This document shows, one piece after another, positions 1-4,606 of a stretch of 9,258 bases of DNA. The stretch is from Bacteroidales bacterium (GTDB lineage: Bacteria > Bacteroidota > Bacteroidia > Bacteroidales > UBA7960). The stretch is taken from the NCBI GenBank assembly GCA_007120675.1, contig SKNE01000082.1:1-9258 (forward strand). Reading direction: 5' to 3'. The notes below the pieces were generated by a model. It was given only the letters and a program-made list of their open reading frames with translations. It was not told the origin of the DNA and searched no databases. The position numbers were made by a program, and so were the translations under genes. Numbering within the stretch: position 1 is the first letter of the stretch; each line of letters starts with the position of its first letter.

Positions 1-1
1 C

Positions 2-91
2 CGGGCATCCACTTACAATGCCATGCCAAAAGAGAGCGTGCAGGCACTCATCGAGGTGATGCTGGCCTTTGAAAAGGAGCACAAGAAGTAA
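2..91 (+). CDS. serC: Phosphoserine aminotransferase, C-terminal end (5' partial)
   Basis: Only the last 29 codons and the TAA stop (89-91) are in the window; the gene begins upstream. The frame reads RASTYNAMPKESVQALIEVM followed by a short Lys-rich end. The RAS-YNAMP-ESV-AL block is the typical C-terminus of SerC, the PLP-dependent enzyme that converts 3-phosphohydroxypyruvate and glutamate to O-phosphoserine and 2-oxoglutarate in the cytoplasm. The next gene is serA, which makes the SerC substrate, and this supports the call. A 210-nt spacer with three strong hairpins separates the two genes. The family assignment rests on a short tail but the motif is distinctive. Whether the rest of the gene is intact cannot be judged here. 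Confidence 0.88.
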   Translation, partial: RASTYNAMPKESVQALIEVMLAFEKEHKK

Positions 92-104
92 TGTTCTCCC
101 CGGG

Positions 105-143
105 CAGCCTGCCATTTGCCGGATATGGCAGTCCGGCAGGCTG
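105..143 (+). other. Hairpin 1 in the serC-serA spacer
   Basis: The arms CAGCCTGCC (105-113) and GGCAGGCTG (135-143) form a perfect 9-bp stem. Inside it TGCC (117-120) pairs with GGCA (127-130) around a 6-nt loop. The structure starts 13 nt after the serC stop codon. No T-run follows, so it is not a classical intrinsic terminator. The left-arm heptamer CAGCCTG can also pair with a second CAGGCTG at 200-206, so alternative folds exist. It could serve as a processing or stability element, an attenuator, or a 3'-end hairpin of serC. The function is unknown. Confidence 0.55.
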
Positions 144-224
144 ATCCGCATCGTGTGCCGGAATACTACTGTTGCTTCCCTGTTCCTTGACTGGAAGCAC
201 AGGCTGACCGGTCTCCGTTTGTTG
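113..224 (+). repeat. Possible diverged spacer repeat, copy 1
   Basis: This stretch shares a colinear set of blocks with the spacer after serA: CATTTGCC (113-120), CAGTC (129-133), GGCTGATC (139-146), and GGTCT plus GTTTGT (210-214, 217-222). The matching copy-2 blocks are at 1224-1231, 1231-1235, 1245-1252 and 1317-1327, and the two copies have nearly the same overall length. The middles align poorly. CAGGCTGA is also repeated directly inside this copy (137-144 and 200-207). Common ancestry is suggested but not proven; some of the matches could be chance. Confidence 0.3.
169..202 (+). other. Hairpin 2 in the serC-serA spacer
   Basis: TGCTTCC (173-179) pairs perfectly with GGAAGCA (193-199). 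CTG (169-171) and CAG (200-202) extend the stem past a single bulged T (172), giving 10 bp around a 13-nt loop. It lies in the middle of the 210-nt spacer between serC and serA. I see no Bacteroidetes -7 motif near it. It is part of a run of three hairpins; the function is unknown. Confidence 0.5.
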
Positions 225-235
225 AAATCAGATAT

Positions 236-274
236 GGCCTTTCCCCGGCTGTCACTGGCAGCCGGGGAGAGCCT
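236..274 (+). other. Hairpin 3, just upstream of serA
   Basis: TCCCCGGCTG (242-251) pairs perfectly with CAGCCGGGGA (259-268) around a 7-nt loop. Further pairs (241-269 wobble, 240-270, 239-271) extend the stem to 13 bp. It is the strongest hairpin in the spacer and ends 27 nt before the serA ATG. The sequence after it (GCCTTTGTATAAACC) has no T-run, so termination here is unlikely. A position close to the start codon would suit attenuation, translational control, or protection of a processed serA 5' end. All of these are inferences. Confidence 0.6.
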
Positions 275-301
275 TTGTATAAACCCCAAAAATACATCGT
301 C

Positions 302-1222
302 ATGAAAAAAGTATTGGTAGCAACCGAGAAGCCCTTTGCACCAGCTGCCGTTGATGGCATCAGGGAGGTGCTGGACAAGGCCGGTTATGAGTTAATATTA
401 TTGGAAAAGTATACTTCTGCCGATCAGTGGAAGGAGGTGGCGGCCGATGTGGATGCCATGATCATTCGCAGCGACAAGGCCACCGCCGACATCATCAATG
501 CAGCACCCAGGCTCAAGGTGATTGTCCGGGCCGGGGCGGGATACGACAACATCGACCTGGAAGCTTGTACCAACAATTCGGTGGTGGCCATGAACACCCC
601 CGGCCAAAACTCCAATGCCGTAGCGGAGCTGGCCTTCGGCATGATGCTCTACCAGGTGCGCAAAGGGTTTGATGGCACCTCCGGTACCGAGCTTCGCGGA
701 AAGAAACTGGGGATACATGCCTATGGTAACATAGGGAAGTATGTGGCAGAGATCGCCAGGGGTTTCGGCATGGATCTCTACGCCTTTGACCCTTTTGTTG
801 ACAAGGCCGAAATGGAGCAGGACGGCATCAAACCGCTGGACACGGAAAAAGCGCTTTACGAAAGCTGCGATTTCATTTCACTGCATATCCCCGCCAATGA
901 GAAGACCAAAGGATCCATCGGCTATGAGCTGCTCACTGCCATGCCCCCCAAGGCTACGCTGGTGAATACGGCCCGCAAGGAGGTGATGGACGAGGAAGGC
1001 CTGATAAAGGCCATGACAGAGCGCCAGGATATCCGCTACCTGAGCGATGTGGCCCCCAGTTGCCGTGCAGAGATTGAAGAGAAGTTTCCCGGACGCTTTG
1101 TGTTCACCGCCAAGAAAATGGGTGCCCAAACAGCAGAGGCCAATATCAATGCGGGCATCGCCGCAGCGACCCAGATTGTGAACTACCTTGAAAAAGGGGA
1201 CGAAACATTTAAAGTCAATTAG
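302..1222 (+). CDS. serA: D-3-phosphoglycerate dehydrogenase, short Lys-type
   Basis: This 306-aa cytoplasmic NAD-dependent dehydrogenase oxidises 3-phosphoglycerate to 3-phosphohydroxypyruvate, the first step of serine synthesis. The family core is clear: VRAGAGYDNID in the substrate domain, a Rossmann turn GIHAYGNIG (residues 137-145), the NTARKEV block with the catalytic Arg (R225), and DVAPSCRAE, where E257 is the likely acid partner. The segment TAKKMGAQTAEAN puts Lys272 where most family members have the catalytic His. The Rossmann motif reads AxGxxG rather than GxGxxG. From memory, both traits belong to the Bacteroides/Entamoeba type of this enzyme, so the gene is probably active. It lacks the C-terminal ACT domain, so serine feedback through that domain is absent. 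I chose ATG 302, where the conserved MKKVLVATEKP begins, over an in-frame TTG at 275. There is no Shine-Dalgarno. Neighbouring serC completes the next step. Confidence 0.93.
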   Translation: MKKVLVATEKPFAPAAVDGIREVLDKAGYELILLEKYTSADQWKEVAADVDAMIIRSDKATADIINAAPRLKVIVRAGAGYDNIDLEACTNNSVVAMNTPGQNSNAVAELAFGMMLYQVRKGFDGTSGTELRGKKLGIHAYGNIGKYVAEIARGFGMDLYAFDPFVDKAEMEQDGIKPLDTEKALYESCDFISLHIPANEKTKGSIGYELLTAMPPKATLVNTARKEVMDEEGLIKAMTERQDIRYLSDVAPSCRAEIEEKFPGRFVFTAKKMGAQTAEANINAGIAAATQIVNYLEKGDETFKVN

Positions 1223-1223
1223 T

Positions 1224-1329
1224 CATTTGCCAGTCAGACCTGCCGGCTGATCGCCGCTTGCCTTGAGCATGTGCGTGGATGATGACATGCTGATTGCCCG
1301 GCTTCTCCTGCTGGCTGGTCTGTTTGTGG
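1224..1329 (+). repeat. Possible diverged spacer repeat, copy 2
   Basis: This serA-to-DUF1015 spacer begins and ends with blocks that also occur in the same order in the serC-serA spacer: CATTTGCC (1224-1231), AGTC, GGCTGATC (1245-1252), and GGTCTGTTTGT (1317-1327). Total length is about 106 nt against 112 nt for copy 1. The internal sequence differs. The call rests on eye alignment only and is tentative. Confidence 0.3.
1235..1322 (+). other. Structured element between serA and DUF1015 gene
   Basis: CAGACC (1235-1240) pairs with GGTCTG (1317-1322). After one T-T mismatch, GCCGGC (1242-1247) pairs with GCTGGC (1310-1315) with one G-T wobble, giving about 12 bp closing an 88-nt domain. Within it AGCATGT (1266-1272) pairs perfectly with ACATGCT (1285-1291). 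The element fills most of the 131-nt spacer and ends 31 nt before the DUF1015 start. No T-run follows. It could be a structured mRNA element or a palindromic intergenic repeat. I do not recognise a known riboswitch. Confidence 0.45.
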
Positions 1330-1353
1330 CATATAAAACAAGAGAAGAGAACC

Positions 1354-2598
1354 ATGGCAATATTAAAACCATTCAGGGGTTTCAGGCCCCCTAAAGAGAT
1401 CGTAAAAGATTTGGCCTCCAGGCCATATGATGTGTTGAATTCGGCCGAGGCCCGGGATGAGGCCGGCGACAACCCCTACAGCTTTCTGCGGGTGGTCAAG
1501 CCGGAAATTGAATTGCCGGAAGACACCGACCTCTATTCACAGCAGGTCTATGACAAGGCCCGTGAAAATTTTGAACGCTTCATCAGCAATGGCTGGTTAA
1601 AGCGGGACGAGAAGCCCAACTATTACGTCTATGCCCAGACCTGGGGAGAAAAGACGCAATACGGCATCGTTGGCTGTGCCGGTGTGGAAGATTACATGAA
1701 TGAGATCATTAAGAAACACGAGCTGACCCGCCCCGATAAGGAAGAGGACAGGATGAAGCATGTGCGCATGCTGAATGCCAATGCGGAACCCGTATTCTTC
1801 ACCTATCCGCAGTTGGGTGAGGTGGATGAGATCGTGGCAGGGGTGGTGAAGGCGCCACCGGTTTATGACTTTGTAGCAGACGATGGATTTGGTCACCTGT
1901 TTTGGGTCATTGAGAAGGAGCGCACCATCGAAAGACTGGAGGAGTTATTCGCCGGTGTAAAGTACTTCTATGTGGCCGATGGTCATCACCGGACAGCCGC
2001 CGCGGCACTGGTGGGCAATGAAAAGAAAGGTCAGAATCCCGGGCACAGGGGAGACGAGCCATACAATTTCTTTATGGCGGTGCTGTTCCCTGATAACCAG
2101 CTTACCATCATTGACTACAATCGCGTAGTGAAAGACCTCAATGGCCTGACTAAAGAGGAGTTCCTGGATCGTCTTGACAACGATTTTGTGGTGGAAAATA
2201 AGGGTGCCGGGGAATTCAAACCAGATGCACTGCATCTTTTGAGCATGTACCTTGACGGAGAGTGGTATGCCTTGAAGGCCAAGGACCACACTTACGATGA
2301 CAATGATCCCATCGGTGTGCTGGATGTGACCATCCTGTCCAGATCGGTCCTGGAACCCATCCTCGGAATAAAGAACCTGCGCACCGATAAACGCATTGAT
2401 TTTGTTGGTGGAATCAGGGGACTTGGTGAGCTGAAGCGGCGCGTTGACAGTGGAGAGATGCAGGTGGCTTTTGCCCTCTACCCCGTCACCATGAAGCAGT
2501 TGATGGATATAGCCGATACAGGCAATATCATGCCGCCGAAGACCACCTGGTTCGAACCCAAGTTGCGCAGCGGACTGGTGGTGAATGTGCTTGACTGA
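1354..2598 (+). CDS. DUF1015 family protein, ser-cluster member
   Basis: This 414-aa soluble protein shows no signal peptide or membrane segment. The N-terminus (PFRGFRPP, then RPYDVLN, then NPYSFLRV at about residues 6-50) is typical of DUF1015. The hallmark is VADGHHRTAAA with D209, G210, H211, H212, R213. G210 to A216 fits the GxxRxxA signature of the ParB/sulfiredoxin fold, whose members include free-serine kinases (SerK, SbnI). Placement right after serC and serA suggests work on serine or phosphoserine, for example a reversible serine kinase, but this is inference. No phosphoserine phosphatase gene is visible in the window. I chose ATG 1354 because the conserved start (MAILKPFRGF) begins there and a purine-rich AGAGAAGAGA lies 3 nt upstream; the open frame runs back to 1294 without family-like sequence. 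It is probably co-transcribed with serA across a structured 131-nt spacer. Confidence 0.85.
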   Translation: MAILKPFRGFRPPKEIVKDLASRPYDVLNSAEARDEAGDNPYSFLRVVKPEIELPEDTDLYSQQVYDKARENFERFISNGWLKRDEKPNYYVYAQTWGEKTQYGIVGCAGVEDYMNEIIKKHELTRPDKEEDRMKHVRMLNANAEPVFFTYPQLGEVDEIVAGVVKAPPVYDFVADDGFGHLFWVIEKERTIERLEELFAGVKYFYVADGHHRTAAAALVGNEKKGQNPGHRGDEPYNFFMAVLFPDNQLTIIDYNRVVKDLNGLTKEEFLDRLDNDFVVENKGAGEFKPDALHLLSMYLDGEWYALKAKDHTYDDNDPIGVLDVTILSRSVLEPILGIKNLRTDKRIDFVGGIRGLGELKRRVDSGEMQVAFALYPVTMKQLMDIADTGNIMPPKTTWFEPKLRSGLVVNVLD

Positions 2599-2617
2599 AA
2601 CTTTTGAGAAAAAGTTT
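2598..2617 (+). other. AT-rich hairpin at the DUF1015 stop codon
   Basis: AAACTTTT (2598-2605) pairs perfectly with AAAAGTTT (2610-2617) around a GAGA tetraloop. It starts on the last base of the DUF1015 stop codon. With only one G-C pair it is weak, and its right arm overlaps the -33 element of the next promoter. It may mark the 3' end of the ser transcript, but strong termination is doubtful. Confidence 0.3.
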
Positions 2618-2644
2618 TGTATTCAAAAAAAATTGCTAATTTTG
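2615..2644 (+). promoter_or_regulatory. Bacteroidetes-type promoter for L31
   Basis: TTTTG (2615-2619) matches the -33 element, and TAATTTTG (2637-2644) matches the -7 consensus TAnnTTTG exactly, with a 17-nt spacer. Transcription would start near 2649-2651, giving a leader of about 85 nt before the rpmE2 ATG. The sequence TTTTGCAGTCC at its downstream edge is shared with the rpsA promoter. This separates L31 transcription from the ser cluster. Confidence 0.8.
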
Positions 2645-2676
2645 CAGTCCTTAAAAAGGATTCAACAAAAGCAATC

Positions 2677-2712
2677 TTTCGTGGCCGGTAGTGCCTATCT
2701 GCCGCTCCGAAA
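2677..2712 (+). promoter_or_regulatory. Leader hairpin upstream of L31 (candidate r-protein leader)
   Basis: TTTCG (2677-2681) pairs with CGAAA (2708-2712). CGGTAG (2686-2691) pairs with CTGCCG (2699-2704) with one wobble, around loop TGCCTAT. Between the two helices G2683-C2707 and G2684-T2706 can also pair, leaving one bulged T and one C-C mismatch. That makes about 13 bp inside the leader, ending 22 nt before the start codon. Autoregulatory leaders are known for L31 in several bacterial groups, so binding by L31 is a plausible but untested role. Confidence 0.45.
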
Positions 2713-2734
2713 AATCACAAAAACAAACACAGAG

Positions 2735-2998
2735 ATGAAGAAAGATATCCACCCCAAAAGCTATCGTTACGTGGTCTTTAAGGACATGTCCAACGACTAC
2801 AGTTTTCTGACCCGGTCGACGGCCACCAGCAAAGAGACCGTAACATGGGAGGATGGCAAGGAGTATCCCCTTGTAAAGCTGGAGATATCACACACCTCGC
2901 ACCCTTTCTATACCGGCAAGCAGCAGCTTGTTGACACAGCGGGACGGGTAGATAAGTTCAGGACCAAGTACCAAAGGCACCTGAGAAAAGACAAATAA
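2735..2998 (+). CDS. rpmE2: Type B 50S ribosomal protein L31
   Basis: This 87-aa basic protein is a component of the large ribosomal subunit, where L31 bridges the central protuberance and the small subunit. MKKDIHPKSYRYVVFKDM, the HTSHPFYTGKQ block and VDKFRTKYQRHL are typical of L31. The protein has no cysteine, so it lacks the zinc-binding CxxC of the type A form and is the zinc-independent type B (C-minus) form. Length is normal for type B. ATG 2735 is chosen because the conserved N-terminus starts there; the longer open frame back to 2585 crosses the promoter and leader. There is no Shine-Dalgarno; the start is preceded by an A-rich stretch. The gene has its own promoter, a hairpin leader and an intrinsic terminator, so it appears to be monocistronic. 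Confidence 0.95.
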   Translation: MKKDIHPKSYRYVVFKDMSNDYSFLTRSTATSKETVTWEDGKEYPLVKLEISHTSHPFYTGKQQLVDTAGRVDKFRTKYQRHLRKDK

Positions 2999-3023
2999 GG
3001 CGTGTTTGTTTAAAAGTTTTAAT

Positions 3024-3052
3024 AAAAAAGCCCTCCGCCGAGGGCTTTTTTT
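3024..3052 (+). terminator. Intrinsic terminator after L31
   Basis: GCCCTC (3030-3035) pairs perfectly with GAGGGC (3040-3045) around a CGCC tetraloop. An A6 run lies upstream and a T7 run (3046-3052) follows directly. The A/T flanks can extend the stem, so it could act on both strands. It lies 26 nt after the rpmE2 stop codon and closes that transcription unit. Confidence 0.92.
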
Positions 3053-3120
3053 GTGTATATTTATGGGGTAATCTCTTGATTGATCCTATCATATATTTCA
3101 TCACATTATAAGCCTATTGT

Positions 3121-4311
3121 ATGAACTACATCCTATTTGGTGCACAGGCACGAAACCACCTGCTACCGTTCACCTTCATCAGGCCGCTGGCCGATATCCG
3201 TGTGGGGGTACTTACCATGCGGGAGAAATGGGAAAAATATCTGCAGGCAAAGACCTCCACCCTTACAGAACCTTACCTGGCTGATCAGTACCCTATGGTC
3301 AGAGAGGCTGACAATGTACTGATCAACTCCAGTGTGGTGCCCGATGCACAGCTCCTGGATGAAATCGGGCAACTGGCTCCCAACCAGACACTGATTTCGG
3401 GTGATATTTTGATAGCCCACCGGGTAAAGGCGGACGACATCGGGAACATGGAGCAGGAGCTTCTTGAAGCAGTGGATCCGCTGCACACACAGGCTAAGAT
3501 CAACAAGCTGTTCCACCTGTGGGACATCATTTTGCTGAATGAGCGGCAGATTGTTGATGATTACCACCTCCTGACCAGTGAAAGGGAAAGCCAGCCGGTG
3601 CCGGAGCATGCACGTGTGATCGGTTCAGAAAATGTGTTCATTGAGGAAGGAGCGAGGGTCGGCATGGCCATGATCAATGCCTCGGATGGTCCGGTTTACA
3701 TCGCCAGGGGTGCCCATGTTATGGATGGTGCCATGATACAGGGCCCCGCAGGCATTGGTGAAGGGGCCGTTGTCAGGATGGGAGCAAGGATTTACAGTGG
3801 CTCATCCATTGGTCCTTTCAGCAAAGTGGGTGGAGAGATGCAGAGCTCGGTGATATTTGGCTATTCCAATAAGGCGCACGAGGGCTTCCTCGGACACAGC
3901 GTGATCGGTGAGTGGTGCAACATTGGGGCAGATACCAATACGAGCAACCTGAAGATCAATTATGATGAAATCAGGCTGTGGGATTATGCCGAGGAAAGTT
4001 TTATGAACACGGGCCTGACTTTCTGCGGCACCTTTATGGGAGATCACAGCAAGTGCGGCATCAACACCATGTTCAATACAGGCACCGTGATTGGGGTCAG
4101 CGCACAGGTTTTTGGTGCGGGGTTCATGCGCAATTTCATCCCCTCCTTCTCCTGGGGCAGCGTATCGGGCTTTACCACCCTTGATTTTGATAAAGCCGTA
4201 GATGCAGCCCGCAGGATGTACCAGAGGAGAGACAAGGAATTCACCCCCTCGGAAGAGCGGATTCTGCGGAACGTATTTGAACACACCATGGGTTATCGCA
4301 AACTGGTGTGA
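3121..4311 (+). CDS. GlmU-like nucleotidyltransferase/acetyltransferase (Bacteroidetes type)
   Basis: This 396-aa cytoplasmic protein matches the alternative GlmU family of Bacteroidetes (TIGR03991-like, from memory), annotated as UDP-GlcNAc pyrophosphorylase / glucosamine-1-phosphate acetyltransferase. The N-terminal part starts MNYILFG and carries LLPFTFIRPLADIRVGVLT, but it has no classical GxGTRM pyrophosphorylase loop. From about residue 165 to 350 it is a left-handed beta-helix of I/V-G-x-x hexapeptide repeats. The acetyltransferase-like block has K251, H253 and F256, reminiscent of KAGHxxYLG in classical GlmU, followed by GADTNTSNLKINY (269-281). It would act in cell-wall or sugar-nucleotide precursor synthesis. 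Both activities are family-level predictions. ATG 3121 sits at the conserved start with no Shine-Dalgarno. A weak TATATTTC (3092-3099) lies upstream but lacks a well-placed -33 element. A terminator follows the gene. Confidence 0.85.
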   Translation: MNYILFGAQARNHLLPFTFIRPLADIRVGVLTMREKWEKYLQAKTSTLTEPYLADQYPMVREADNVLINSSVVPDAQLLDEIGQLAPNQTLISGDILIAHRVKADDIGNMEQELLEAVDPLHTQAKINKLFHLWDIILLNERQIVDDYHLLTSERESQPVPEHARVIGSENVFIEEGARVGMAMINASDGPVYIARGAHVMDGAMIQGPAGIGEGAVVRMGARIYSGSSIGPFSKVGGEMQSSVIFGYSNKAHEGFLGHSVIGEWCNIGADTNTSNLKINYDEIRLWDYAEESFMNTGLTFCGTFMGDHSKCGINTMFNTGTVIGVSAQVFGAGFMRNFIPSFSWGSVSGFTTLDFDKAVDAARRMYQRRDKEFTPSEERILRNVFEHTMGYRKLV

Positions 4312-4331
4312 TTGGGAAATTGATTCTACCG

Positions 4332-4368
4332 GACAAGCTTCGTGTTTTCGGTAAACTGTTACCTTGTC
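4332..4368 (+). other. Hairpin before the GlmU-like terminator
   Basis: GACAAG (4332-4337) pairs with CTTGTC (4363-4368), and inside it GGTAA (4350-4354) can pair with TTACC (4359-4363) around ACTG; the two helices share base 4363 and so compete slightly. It lies just upstream of the terminator hairpin in the 3' UTR. A 3'-end stability role is possible; evidence is modest. Confidence 0.3.
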
Positions 4369-4372
4369 ATTC

Positions 4373-4414
4373 AAAAACAGGTGCATCAATTGATTCATGG
4401 TGCACCTGTTTTTT
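4373..4414 (+). terminator. Intrinsic terminator after the GlmU-like gene
   Basis: AAAAACAGGTGCA (4373-4385) pairs perfectly with TGCACCTGTTTTT (4401-4413), a 13-bp stem with a 15-nt loop that ends in a T6 run (4409-4414). It lies 62 nt past the stop codon. The A-run on the left arm would make it usable on the minus strand too, although no minus-strand gene is near. It separates this gene from lon. Confidence 0.85.
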
Positions 4415-4606
4415 GGTGACTACGTGCAACTTGGCACATTGCTTGTACATATGAACGGTCAAATACTGGAGAACAGGCTTATTGTCGTGTATACCAGGCT
4501 TTGGAGGGAAAAGATAGGGTGCGCATTCTGTGCCCGGTGCCAGGTCAAGGTGCATAAAATGGACATTATGGCTTGGTTTTTAATGACAATGACATTTTGA
4601 CGCAAA
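4415..4606 (+). other. lon upstream region, no clear promoter
   Basis: These 192 nt between the terminator and lon must hold the lon promoter, but I see no exact TAnnTTTG. The nearest fit is TTG (4573-4575) with ACATTTTG (4592-4599), which matches only the second half of the -7 box and would place the transcript start almost at the lon ATG. A short open frame at 4397-4600 starts inside the terminator and does not look like a protein. I recognise no heat-shock operator. Confidence 0.4.

Noticed and set aside
69..305. 78-aa open frame overlapping the serC end and the serC-serA spacer
   Set aside because: It starts inside serC in another frame, runs through the hairpins, and has no protein-like pattern; it ends on the serA start.
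1294..1353. Upstream extension of the DUF1015 frame from ATG 1294
   Set aside because: The added 20 residues include part of the structured spacer, and the family start MAILKPFRGF lies at 1354.
3076..3099. Possible promoter for the GlmU-like gene: TTG (3076-3078) and TATATTTC (3092-3099)
   Set aside because: The spacer is only 13 nt and the -7 element has C instead of the final G, so it is too weak to annotate.
3802..4398. 198-aa minus-strand open frame over the GlmU-like gene
   Set aside because: It is antisense to the beta-helix repeats and begins in the terminator; no family features are seen.
4397..4600. 67-aa open frame between the GlmU-like gene and lon
   Set aside because: It starts inside the terminator hairpin, has no start signal, and resembles no family I know.
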